This document shows positions 28,270 to 36,513 of a stretch of DNA of 54,942 nucleotides, one piece after another. Within the stretch, counting starts at the first letter, position 1. Each line of letters begins with the position of its first letter. Below the pieces are notes generated by a model. It was not told the DNA's origin. It saw only the letters and a list, made by a program, of their open reading frames with translations, and did not search any database. The translations under genes were made by a program, and so were the position numbers. This DNA is from Eubacteriales bacterium (GTDB lineage: Bacteria > Bacillota > Clostridia > Peptostreptococcales > Anaerovoracaceae). The stretch is taken from NCBI GenBank assembly GCA_028704515.1, contig JAQWFH010000007.1:1-54942 (forward strand), written 5' to 3'.

Positions 28270-29087
28270 CCACCTACCGTTTCAATATCAAGATTCTTAA
28301 ATTTAATATTAACATCGGTTGCATTAAATATCCGTTCTATCATATTTACAAAATTCTCCGAAAGGTCACTAGCATAAAATACGTTTTCATAATCTGAACC
28401 CTTTGCAAACATATCTTTCTCTTCAAGGCATTTTTTTATTCTGTGAACAATTTCCTCTGAAGGATTGATAATTTTTAAATCCTTGTATATTCTTTCTATA
28501 TTACTCCGTATCAAAGGATAGTGTGTGCATCCCAGCACCAGGGTATCTATTCTGTTTTCAAGAATAAAATCATCCAAATAATACTTTATCGTCATATCCA
28601 TTATATCATTCTTGATGATTCCTTCCTCAATTAAGGGGACGAATGCCGGACATGGTGTTGAGAAAACATTTAAATTAGCATTTAATTTTTTAATTGACTT
28701 CTCATAAGCTTTTGATTCTATGGTTACCTTTGTTCCTATAATGCCGATTTTATTGTCAGGACAGCTTCGGCTTGAGATCTTCTCTGCAGCCGGACTGATT
28801 ATGCCTATAACCGGAATCTTTGGATACTTAAATTGAATATCCTCAAGGCAAGTCGCACTCACCGTATTGCAGGCAATAACGATCATCTTAACATTGTTTT
28901 GAACCAAAAAATCAGCTATCTGCATAGAGAAATTTCTAATGGTAGTGGTAGCCTTAGAGCCATAAGGAGTTCTGGCGGTATCACCAAAATAAACGATTTT
29001 TTCACATGGCATATCCTTCATAAGACTTGGTATACATGTCAGCCCGCCGAGACCGCTATCAAAAAAACCGATAGGTCTGTTATCCAT
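28266..29087 (-). CDS. murI: Glutamate racemase
   Basis: MurI makes D-glutamate for peptidoglycan. The 273-residue product has IGFFDSGLGGLTC at the N-terminus, the first catalytic Cys in VIACNTVSATC, the second in LVLGCTHYPLI, and the conserved FGDTARTPYG. The ATG at 29087 is set by AAGGAGCGG; the reading frame runs 25 codons further upstream without a good start. It overlaps the acidic-protein gene by 4 nt. Confidence 0.97.
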   Translation of the reverse strand: MDNRPIGFFDSGLGGLTCIPSLMKDMPCEKIVYFGDTARTPYGSKATTTIRNFSMQIADFLVQNNVKMIVIACNTVSATCLEDIQFKYPKIPVIGIISPAAEKISSRSCPDNKIGIIGTKVTIESKAYEKSIKKLNANLNVFSTPCPAFVPLIEEGIIKNDIMDMTIKYYLDDFILENRIDTLVLGCTHYPLIRSNIERIYKDLKIINPSEEIVHRIKKCLEEKDMFAKGSDYENVFYASDLSENFVNMIERIFNATDVNIKFKNLDIETVGG

Positions 29088-29148
29088 ATCCGCTCCTTTT
29101 CTATTATAATATTTTTTTAGTGTAGTAATATTGTCTTTAATAATATGG

Positions 29149-29192
29149 TATAATATGCCCACAAGCCATTCTAGGCAAAGCCCGCAATGGCT
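29149..29192 (+). promoter_or_regulatory. Extended -10 promoter and 5-prime hairpin of the pepF transcript
   Basis: TGGTATAAT (TATAAT at 29149-29154) is an extended -10 element with no clear -35. Starting about 10 nt later is a two-tier hairpin: AGCCATT (29164-29170) pairs with AATGGCT (29186-29192), and GGC/GCC pair inside across an AAA loop. The 350-bp gap between murI and pepF also holds a second TGGTATAAT near 29207-29215, a micro-ORF at 29218 and an 8-bp hairpin ACAAAATC/GATTTTGT. No T-run follows any of them. Confidence 0.45.
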
Positions 29193-29217
29193 CCCCTGCG
29201 AAGAGGTGGTATAATAA

Positions 29218-29307
29218 ATGAGCTACATTAATGCAACAAAATCAAATAGATTTTGTCCCGGATACATTTACTGCGTCCAATATTGTTCAACATTATATAT
29301 TATATAG
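29218..29307 (+). CDS. Possible 29-residue micro-ORF in the pepF leader
   Basis: An ATG with AGAGGTGG 8-9 nt upstream opens a 29-codon frame. The product has three cysteines and aromatic residues (RFCPGYIYCVQYCSTLYII). It lies 130 bp upstream of pepF. The same AGAGGTGG region overlaps a second TATAAT, so it may be part of a promoter rather than a ribosome site. No homologue is known to me; it could be a leader peptide, a secreted or signalling peptide, or chance. Confidence 0.3.
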   Translation: MSYINATKSNRFCPGYIYCVQYCSTLYII

Positions 29308-29437
29308 ATTCATACGTAAATAATCAACAAATATAATCTTTATATCTACCGCTTCATACGTTTATTCTCTCCGTTACAAAGTCCAAAAGGTTAAAACCCT
29401 TAAAATATTAAAGAATTGATTATATGAGGAGGCAAAA

Positions 29438-31264
29438 ATGTGTCAAGAAAATAATAATAAAAAATTAAAAAAACGCAATGAAATCCCCAATGAATATAAG
29501 TGGGATATAGACAAAATGTTCGCTTCAAAAGATGATTGGGAAGACGATTTTAAAGCGGTTACAAAAGCCGCACAAGAATATGCAACCTTTGAAGGTCGTC
29601 TCGGAGAGAGCTCAGATACGCTTCTTAATGCTCTCAAACAACGCGATAATATATGGCAGAAGCTCGAAAAGGTCTATGTTTATTCTCGCATGAAAAAGGA
29701 TGAAGACAATAGAATTTCCGAATATCAGGCTATGAATGACCGGTGCAACGGACTTATCGCAAAGACAGCTGCAAGCATGAGCTTTTTTGCCCCTGAGCTG
29801 CTTCAAATTCCGGAGGACACTCTCATGAGCCTCATCGATGGAAACGAAGGCCTTGAGGTTTATCGCTTTGCACTTCTTGATTCTCTTCGCCAAAAAGAAC
29901 ACGTTCTTACACAGCCAGAGGAAAATATACTTGCCGTGATGAGCGAGGTCACATCATCAACAAACGACATATTCTCAATGCTCAACAATGCGGATATGAA
30001 ATTCGGTGAAATAATTGATGAAGACGGAGACAAGGTAGAGCTTACACAAGGTAATTATATTACATTCATGGAAAGCCACGACCGAAATGTGAGAAAACAA
30101 GCATTTGAACATAAATACAAAGCATATATAGATCTCATTAACACGATAGCCACCAATTACAATTATAATACTAAAACAGATGTCGTAAATTCAAGGATAA
30201 GAAAATATCCTTCAGCCCTTGAGGCTGCGCTTTTCGGCGACAATATTGAAAAGAAAGTATATACAAATCTCATAGATACTGTAAGAGATGCCCTTCCTTC
30301 GCTCCACAAATATATGTCACTCAGAAAGAAGATACTTGGTTTGAATGAGCTCCATATGTATGATGTTTATGTTCCCCTTGTGGAATTGGAAAATAATCAT
30401 ATAGATTATGCCCAAGCTATCGAAATGATCAAGGAAGGATTAAATCCTTTGGGCAATGAATATATCACTAGGATGACTGAAGGCTTTGCACAAGGCTGGG
30501 TAGATGTTTACGAAAATGAAGGCAAAACTAGCGGTGCGTACAGCTTTGGAAGCTATGACAGCTATCCCTATATCTTGATGAACTACAATAACAGGCTCAA
30601 GGATGCCTTTACGCTCGCACACGAGCTCGGTCACTCAATGCACTCAAGTTATACTCGAGAATCACAGCCCTTTGCATACGGAGATCACTCAATCTTTACA
30701 GCTGAAGTTGCCTCAACAGTGAACGAATCGTTGCTCATGAAGCACCTGATTAAAAATGCTAAGGATAAAAATACGAAAAAATACCTTATTAACCTTCATC
30801 TTGAGGCATTTAGGACTACCCTTTTTCGACAAACGATGTTTGCTGAATTTGAATTGATGACACATGAAGCCGCCGAAACCGGAGAAGTTCTTACCGCGGA
30901 ATGGCTCTGTGAAAAATACGGAGAACTTAACTCCCGATATTTCGGGCCGGATGTTATTAACGATGAGGAGATTAAATATGAGTGGGCAAGAATTCCTCAT
31001 TTTTATCGCGCATTTTATGTATACAAATATGCTACAGGCTACTCGGCAGCCGAAGCAATTTCAGATTTAATAATAAACGGAGAAAATGAAGGCGGACAAA
31101 ACAATGCCCGTGACTTATATAAGAAATTCCTCGCCTCGGGTTCTTCTGATTACCCTATAAATCTCCTAAAGCTTGCAGGTGTAGATATGGCTTCAAAGGA
31201 GCCTATAGCCCAAGCAATGAAATCATTTTCAAATCTCGTTGACGAGCTTGAAAAACTGATATAA
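29438..31264 (+). CDS. pepF: Oligoendopeptidase F (M3 family metallopeptidase)
   Basis: PepF is a cytoplasmic zinc peptidase that cleaves short peptides of about 7-17 residues. The 608-residue protein has the zinc motif HELGHSMHS near 395, the third ligand region FTAEVASTVNES about 25 residues later, and C-terminal YKYATGYSAA typical of the family. The ATG follows GAGGAGG. The TIM-barrel gene follows 26 bp later. Confidence 0.96.
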   Translation: MCQENNNKKLKKRNEIPNEYKWDIDKMFASKDDWEDDFKAVTKAAQEYATFEGRLGESSDTLLNALKQRDNIWQKLEKVYVYSRMKKDEDNRISEYQAMNDRCNGLIAKTAASMSFFAPELLQIPEDTLMSLIDGNEGLEVYRFALLDSLRQKEHVLTQPEENILAVMSEVTSSTNDIFSMLNNADMKFGEIIDEDGDKVELTQGNYITFMESHDRNVRKQAFEHKYKAYIDLINTIATNYNYNTKTDVVNSRIRKYPSALEAALFGDNIEKKVYTNLIDTVRDALPSLHKYMSLRKKILGLNELHMYDVYVPLVELENNHIDYAQAIEMIKEGLNPLGNEYITRMTEGFAQGWVDVYENEGKTSGAYSFGSYDSYPYILMNYNNRLKDAFTLAHELGHSMHSSYTRESQPFAYGDHSIFTAEVASTVNESLLMKHLIKNAKDKNTKKYLINLHLEAFRTTLFRQTMFAEFELMTHEAAETGEVLTAEWLCEKYGELNSRYFGPDVINDEEIKYEWARIPHFYRAFYVYKYATGYSAAEAISDLIINGENEGGQNNARDLYKKFLASGSSDYPINLLKLAGVDMASKEPIAQAMKSFSNLVDELEKLI

Positions 31265-31290
31265 ATAACATTTGAGAAAGGTAACTTTTT

Positions 31291-31965
31291 ATGGAAAAAA
31301 ACCAAATCAAATATATTCCTTCATATAACGGTCAGCTTCGTTCAAACCGAATAGAAATGCCGCCGAGTATATATGAATGTACCGGAATAAGAATATTCGG
31401 CCGCACCATCAAAGCTATAGCATTTACAACAGATGTTGCTGTTATCAGAAATATAAACGCAGATGCCATAATGGCTGTATATCCGTTTACACCTCAACCC
31501 GCAATAACAGAAGCAATAATGCAAGCCTGCGATATGCCTGTTTTGGTAGGAGTCGGAGGCGGAATGACAAAGGGTGCCAGAGTCGTAAATATGGCAAACG
31601 ATGCGGAACTTAGAGGAGCTTTCGGGGTGATTGTAAATGCTCCGACAGACAACAGTATAGTTAAAATTTTGAAGCGATACCTTGAGCTCCCTGTTATCGT
31701 TACTATTGCTTCCGAAAAAAATGATGTACAAGGAAGAATACAATCCGGAACCGATATACTTAATGTAGCCGCAGGCTCTCACACGGCATCACTTGTTGCT
31801 GATATACGAAAAAAATTCCCCACCGTCGCAATAATTGCAACCGGGGGAAACGATGAAGAAAGTATTAAGAGGACAATAGATGCGGGTGCAAATGCAATAT
31901 CATGGACGCCACCGTCGTGCGCGGAGCTTCTTAATAAGATGATGACAAAATATCGCAGCGATTAA
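31291..31965 (+). CDS. TIM-barrel protein of unknown activity
   Basis: The 224-residue protein alternates beta strands and helices as in a small TIM barrel, with Gly-rich phosphate-site-like loops (PVLVGVGGGMTKG near 85 and IIATGGNDEESIK near 185). Similar clostridial proteins are annotated only as hydrolase; I see no diagnostic catalytic motif. GAAAGGT precedes the ATG. It is probably co-transcribed with pepF and ends 4 bp from the convergent RluA gene. Confidence 0.75.
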   Translation: MEKNQIKYIPSYNGQLRSNRIEMPPSIYECTGIRIFGRTIKAIAFTTDVAVIRNINADAIMAVYPFTPQPAITEAIMQACDMPVLVGVGGGMTKGARVVNMANDAELRGAFGVIVNAPTDNSIVKILKRYLELPVIVTIASEKNDVQGRIQSGTDILNVAAGSHTASLVADIRKKFPTVAIIATGGNDEESIKRTIDAGANAISWTPPSCAELLNKMMTKYRSD

Positions 31966-31969
31966 TCCT

Positions 31970-33013
31970 TTATTCTCGGCAAAGCTTTTCTATATCTTTC
32001 GGGACGGGAGCAATAACTTCCGTATACTGGCCCGTTATAGGATGCATAAAACATAAAAAATGAGAATGAAGAAGTTGTCTTGCCGCTATCGGCTCGTACA
32101 TACCCTTTTTACCTATTTCGCACAAAACGCCCCCATAAAGGGTGTCGCCAACAACATAATGACCCACTGAACCCATATGCACTCTGATCTGATGGGTTCT
32201 GCCGGTTTCAAGTATAAGCTCGCAAAGAGTATACCCGTCGCATTTATATGCCACCCCTTCTCTTTCGAGCTTTTTTGATGTTTCGATGTCAAACGCCTGT
32301 GGCATCCCTTCCGAAAATCCGCTTTCTACAGTAATACTGCTATCAAGGCGTATAAGGCTCCCCGGAAACCTTTTTATAACATTATAATGAGTTACGGAAT
32401 CATATCCCCCGCTTTCAACCGGAAGTATTCCCCTTTCAATCCTATCCGGATCAGGTCTGCCGGTCGGTTTATTTATTGTCCCCGAATCACTTTGCAATAG
32501 CCCGCATAGAAGCGCTGTGTATTTCTTTTTTATCGTGTTGATTTTCATTTGCTTTGTCAATTCTTCCTGACAATACGAGTTTTTTGCAACAATTAAAAGA
32601 CCAGATGTATCTCTATCCAGTCTGTTTACAAATCGTATTTTGAAGCTTTGCCCGGTGTCCCTCATATACTGCATCAATCCGTTCGCTACAGTCCCGTTGG
32701 GCTGACCCTTTGTGGGGTGAACAACATATCCCGGTTGCTTGTTTATTATCAGAAGATCGTTATCTTCATATGCGGGTAATATAGGAATATCTTGCGGCTC
32801 AAAATCAGAAGTCTCATCCGGCAGCCTCACGCTTATAATATCGCCTTCCTTCGGCTTTATCCATCCAGCTGTAGGCTCTCCATTCAAATATATAGCATTG
32901 TTTTTTTTAAGCTTTGTCCTCAATCTTGATGAAAAGGTAAAGTTATGGCGCAATATATCCTTAATCTTATACTCGCAATCCTCTTTTTTTACTTCATATG
33001 TGAATTTATCCAT
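31970..33013 (-). CDS. RluA-family 23S rRNA/tRNA pseudouridine synthase
   Basis: The 347-residue protein has an S4-like RNA-binding N-terminus (SRLRTKLKKNNAIYLNG) and the RluA catalytic core with NRLDRDTSGLLIVAKN, where the first Asp after RL is the catalytic residue. LETGRTHQIRVHMGSVGHYV is the C-terminal family block. It acts on uridines of rRNA or tRNA; the exact site cannot be assigned. It follows the MurE-like gene after 15 bp, with only a weak ribosome site, so it may share that transcript. Confidence 0.93.
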   Translation of the reverse strand: MDKFTYEVKKEDCEYKIKDILRHNFTFSSRLRTKLKKNNAIYLNGEPTAGWIKPKEGDIISVRLPDETSDFEPQDIPILPAYEDNDLLIINKQPGYVVHPTKGQPNGTVANGLMQYMRDTGQSFKIRFVNRLDRDTSGLLIVAKNSYCQEELTKQMKINTIKKKYTALLCGLLQSDSGTINKPTGRPDPDRIERGILPVESGGYDSVTHYNVIKRFPGSLIRLDSSITVESGFSEGMPQAFDIETSKKLEREGVAYKCDGYTLCELILETGRTHQIRVHMGSVGHYVVGDTLYGGVLCEIGKKGMYEPIAARQLLHSHFLCFMHPITGQYTEVIAPVPKDIEKLCRE

Positions 33014-33028
33014 TTTAAAATACTGATC

Positions 33029-34537
33029 CTATCTACTATACAAAAATTCTTCAGTGAAATCTACATCCGACGGAGTCTCGATATATTCTTTGCCTCGCTT
33101 TTGGCGCGTTTCTCTACCCTTGCCCGTTATCAGAATTATCCCATTATCGGGAGCGTTTTGTACAGCCGCCTTTATTGCCTCTCTTCTGTCTTCTATAATC
33201 TCATACTTGCCACCTTGCTCTCTTATATGTGAAGCAATTTCTTCTGATATCTGCATCACAGGCTCGGCCCCTGCATCCTCTTCTGTTATATACGACATCT
33301 CAGCATATTTGCCTGCTATTTCGCCAAGCTCTCTCCTCCTGCCAAGCGCTTTATATCCCGGGCATCCGAAAACTATCGAGATCGGTCTCCCCGGATATTG
33401 CTTTCTCGTAGATTCAAACAACGCCTCAAAGCTCATCTTATTGTGTGCATAGTCGACTATTGCAAATAGTTCACAGTTTTTGGCTCTGAATATCTCCATT
33501 CTTCCGCTAACTCTTGCTTTTTTTAATCCTGATTTTATAAATTCAACCGGAATATTTAAGGCATGGGATATGCTTATAGCCGTCAATGCGTTTTGAACGT
33601 TAAAAAGTCCGTGCAGGCCTATGCTGAATTCTTCGTCAAAATCTTCACAACAAGCCCTAAAAATCAATTGATCTTCTGTAATTCTGACATCATAGCCTCG
33701 TACATCCGCGTTCTTGCTTGTACCAAAGGTTATGACGTTCTTTGCATTTTTGCGCGCAACGTTAAGCACCCTTTGCGCATATTCACAATCTACATTTACG
33801 ACAGCAGTATTGCATTGCTCCAGCAGCTTTAATTTAGCCGAAAAGTAGTCTTCAAAGTCGCTATGCTCTATATCGCTTATATGGTCAATACCTATGTTCA
33901 AATAACAGCCTACATCAAATGTAATGCCAAGTGTCCTGTCGTATTTCAGCGCCTGACTCGACACTTCCATGGTCAAATAATTAATATTACTCGAAACAGC
34001 ATTATCAAAGTGCTTGTAAAGATCAAATGTCTCCGGTGTTGTTATATGAGACTCAAATTCAACGACTCCATCGTAGGTATCTATGCTCGATATAACAGCG
34101 CTTTTCGGGCGATTGCCAGCATTGAGGAAGTCATCGAAAATATATTTCTGGAAATATGTCGTAGTGGATTTACCTTTGGTTCCCGTAATGCCTACAAGGT
34201 TTATATTTTTCCAAACGTCATTATAATATAAGGATGCAATATATGTCATCGCATTCCTTACATCCCTTACGATTATATACGGTACATCGTATTCTTCATA
34301 CTTTTGCTCGGAAATATAGCAGCACGCCCCGGCTTCTAAAGATGTCCTGAGAAATTCCTCCTTAAACCCAACGCCTTTACATACGAAAAGTGTCCCGTCT
34401 GTAACATCTCGAGAATCGCAGGATATACTTTTGACAGTTATGGGAAGCATACCGGCACTCAGATTATCGTCCGTTAAAAGGTTCATTTCCGCAAGTATAT
34501 CTCTATATTTTTTAAGTGCATGAAACTTATCTGTCAT
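33029..34537 (-). CDS. murE: MurE-like UDP-MurNAc-tripeptide synthetase, atypical substrate motif
   Basis: MurE adds the third amino acid to UDP-MurNAc-L-Ala-D-Glu. The 502-residue protein has the ATP loop GTKGKSTT (119-126), TTPETFDLY and LTMEVSSQALKYDR, and the Mur ligase C-terminal domain. The usual DNPR (diaminopimelate) motif is replaced by TEEDAGAEPV (418-427), so it should not be a standard diaminopimelate-adding enzyme. It overlaps the racemase gene by 11 nt; AAAGGG precedes the ATG. The operon context (racemase, ATP-grasp ligase) suggests L-Lys or another diamino acid as substrate. Family secure, specificity inferred. Confidence 0.88.
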   Translation of the reverse strand: MTDKFHALKKYRDILAEMNLLTDDNLSAGMLPITVKSISCDSRDVTDGTLFVCKGVGFKEEFLRTSLEAGACCYISEQKYEEYDVPYIIVRDVRNAMTYIASLYYNDVWKNINLVGITGTKGKSTTTYFQKYIFDDFLNAGNRPKSAVISSIDTYDGVVEFESHITTPETFDLYKHFDNAVSSNINYLTMEVSSQALKYDRTLGITFDVGCYLNIGIDHISDIEHSDFEDYFSAKLKLLEQCNTAVVNVDCEYAQRVLNVARKNAKNVITFGTSKNADVRGYDVRITEDQLIFRACCEDFDEEFSIGLHGLFNVQNALTAISISHALNIPVEFIKSGLKKARVSGRMEIFRAKNCELFAIVDYAHNKMSFEALFESTRKQYPGRPISIVFGCPGYKALGRRRELGEIAGKYAEMSYITEEDAGAEPVMQISEEIASHIREQGGKYEIIEDRREAIKAAVQNAPDNGIILITGKGRETRQKRGKEYIETPSDVDFTEEFLYSR

Positions 34538-35255
34538 TTTTTAATCCCTTTCCGCATAGTATTATTGATTTTTCTGCAAGAACCTCCATAGCGTCTATAT
34601 AAAAGTCCGTAAGCTTCGCCATTTCCTTAAAACAGGATAACTCGGTGCATGCCAATACAGCACAATCTGCACCTTGCCTGAGAAGCTCATCCTCCACTCT
34701 TTTGAATCCCTCAAAGTCAATCTCTTGACCAGCTTTTATGCCATCATATATCAAAGACATTATTATGCGTTGACCTTCTTGTGAGAGAGTAATAGGAGTA
34801 AGCCCCTTTTCTGTCATGGCTTTTGTATAAAGTCCTGTGCTATTTGTACCGTCGGTGGCAAGTATTCCCACGCGCCCGCCGGGATTAAGTTCATGTATTC
34901 TATCTGCCGTAATCTCTAGCATATCTATATATGGCAATGCGAGCTTTTCCTTTATCATTCGAAGCATGTAATGGCTCGTATTACAAGGTACCGCCATATA
35001 ATCGGCCCCCGCTCGTGCCAAAAGTTCTGCATCCTTTATGAAATTATCGCATATCCTTTCAAAATTTGCGGGATCCTTTGATAGGATTGCCACGGTCCTG
35101 TCCGGCATTGAAGCGTGATTCAGGATAATCATATCCAGATGCTCCGTGTCGGAATGAGCGTCCGTCTTATCTATAATCATTCGATAAAACAGCTGCGTTG
35201 CCAACGGTCCCATACCTCCGATGACGCCGAGAACCTTACTGTTTTTTTCACTCAT
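34527..35255 (-). CDS. Aspartate/glutamate racemase
   Basis: The 242-residue protein has the two-cysteine active site of this family: AVPCNTSHYM (C91) and LACTELSCF (C203), with GVIGGMGPLATQLFYRMI at the N-terminus as in aspartate racemases. It should make D-Asp (or D-Glu). GGGAAGT precedes the ATG. It is 2 bp from the ATP-grasp gene and overlaps the MurE-like gene. This pairing mirrors the Racfm-Aslfm pair of Enterococcus faecium, which supports D-Asp. Confidence 0.9.
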   Translation of the reverse strand: MSEKNSKVLGVIGGMGPLATQLFYRMIIDKTDAHSDTEHLDMIILNHASMPDRTVAILSKDPANFERICDNFIKDAELLARAGADYMAVPCNTSHYMLRMIKEKLALPYIDMLEITADRIHELNPGGRVGILATDGTNSTGLYTKAMTEKGLTPITLSQEGQRIIMSLIYDGIKAGQEIDFEGFKRVEDELLRQGADCAVLACTELSCFKEMAKLTDFYIDAMEVLAEKSIILCGKGLKNDR

Positions 35256-35257
35256 AA

Positions 35258-36463
35258 TTACTTCCCTAAATATTTTTTAAACTTTATATGATGTCCCATA
35301 AGAGATTTAAACAATCTTATCCTTCTTTTAAGAGCCTTATCTTCGCTATAAAGTAACGGGTTTGCAGCTTTACCCTCCGACATGAGCTTTCTCATTCTGT
35401 CCTTGTACTTTTGCGGCTTGATATACCTAAACGCTACGCTATTTGGGACTACCGTCCACAGGGATTCAGCCCTTATGATATTCAGTTCCAAATCTTTTTC
35501 TTCTATATATTCGTCTACGAGAAGCTTTGCGGTATTTGCACCTGCATGTGTAACATAATAGTTTGAACGTCCTTGCCTTGTATTTATCTCAAAAACCTTG
35601 TATTTTCCGTCTCTTTCGTCATATTTGAGGTCAAAATTAGAAAATCCTACATATTTCATCTCCTCAAGGAACTTTTTAAACTGTGTTTCGACCGTTTGAT
35701 TTTCTTCGGTTATTATTACGGCGTGATTTCCTATTCCGTGCGGCGTATGCTCCTCAAGCAAAACATGTCCGAAGCACATCATCTTTACATTGCCGTGCTT
35801 GTCCGAATAGTTTGTGAGTACAGCCATATACGTATCATCACCGGGAATGAAATTTTGTATTATAATAGAATCGTTGTATCCGGACGCATAAATGTCTAAA
35901 AGTACGGAATTAACCGCGCTTAAAGTGCCGGCCTTATAAACCTTTTTCTGTGTATCAAAAGGATTTCTCCAATACTCTATCCCATTTGAAGGCTTTATTA
36001 TATATGGCCCCTCAAACGGCAAATCAAAATCCTTGCCCATTTCTTTTTTGTGAACAAATGTATCAGGGTAATCTACACCTACCTTCTCACACATATCATA
36101 AAATTTTTCCTTATGAATTAAGTCGTTCATGACGCTTGCGGGAATATATGGAGCGATTACATTGCCCGGATACCTGTCCATATTTTCGGATATCAATTGA
36201 ACATAGCTATCGCCGCATCCGATTAGAATCACCTTTTCATTTTTATGGTTTTGCGCAAAATCGAGAACAAGCTGCAAGAACACCTCCTGCACATCTGCTC
36301 TCGGATTTGCGTTATAATTTATTATTTTACTGTTTGCACAAGGCATCGTCATGTATTTGCCGTATACGTGGCTCTTGATTCCATATTGCTCATGGAATGC
36401 TCTTGCCATACTGTAAACGTTAATATCTCCCGCAAACAGCAAAGGCACAAATTTCTGTTCCAT
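35258..36463 (-). CDS. ATP-grasp ligase, candidate D-aspartate (carboxylate-amine) ligase
   Basis: The 401-residue protein has an ATP-grasp core: GPYIIKPSNG near 165, IIIQNFIPGDDTYMAVLT near 215 and the metal/ATP site VFEINTRQGRSNYYV near 305. The family includes Aslfm, which attaches D-Asp to the epsilon-amine of L-Lys in the peptidoglycan stem. Its neighbours, an Asp/Glu racemase and a MurE-like ligase, point to this role. AAAGGAG precedes the ATG. Alternative: another carboxylate-amine ligase for a cell-surface or secondary metabolite peptide. Confidence 0.75.
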   Translation of the reverse strand: MEQKFVPLLFAGDINVYSMARAFHEQYGIKSHVYGKYMTMPCANSKIINYNANPRADVQEVFLQLVLDFAQNHKNEKVILIGCGDSYVQLISENMDRYPGNVIAPYIPASVMNDLIHKEKFYDMCEKVGVDYPDTFVHKKEMGKDFDLPFEGPYIIKPSNGIEYWRNPFDTQKKVYKAGTLSAVNSVLLDIYASGYNDSIIIQNFIPGDDTYMAVLTNYSDKHGNVKMMCFGHVLLEEHTPHGIGNHAVIITEENQTVETQFKKFLEEMKYVGFSNFDLKYDERDGKYKVFEINTRQGRSNYYVTHAGANTAKLLVDEYIEEKDLELNIIRAESLWTVVPNSVAFRYIKPQKYKDRMRKLMSEGKAANPLLYSEDKALKRRIRLFKSLMGHHIKFKKYLGK

Positions 36464-36513
36464 ATTTTTCTCCTTTGTATACCGTATTGTACTTTTTCAA
36501 CTGCTGTTATATA

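Noticed and set aside
29160..29215. Possible c-di-GMP (GEMM) riboswitch because of GGCAAAGCC
   Set aside because: The rest of the GEMM core (tetraloop receptor and the conserved second stem) is absent, so only a local hairpin can be claimed.
29218..29307. Micro-ORF as an AgrD-type signalling peptide
   Set aside because: It ends in CSTLYII but lacks the charged C-terminal tail and amphipathic leader of AgrD, and no agrB-like gene is nearby.
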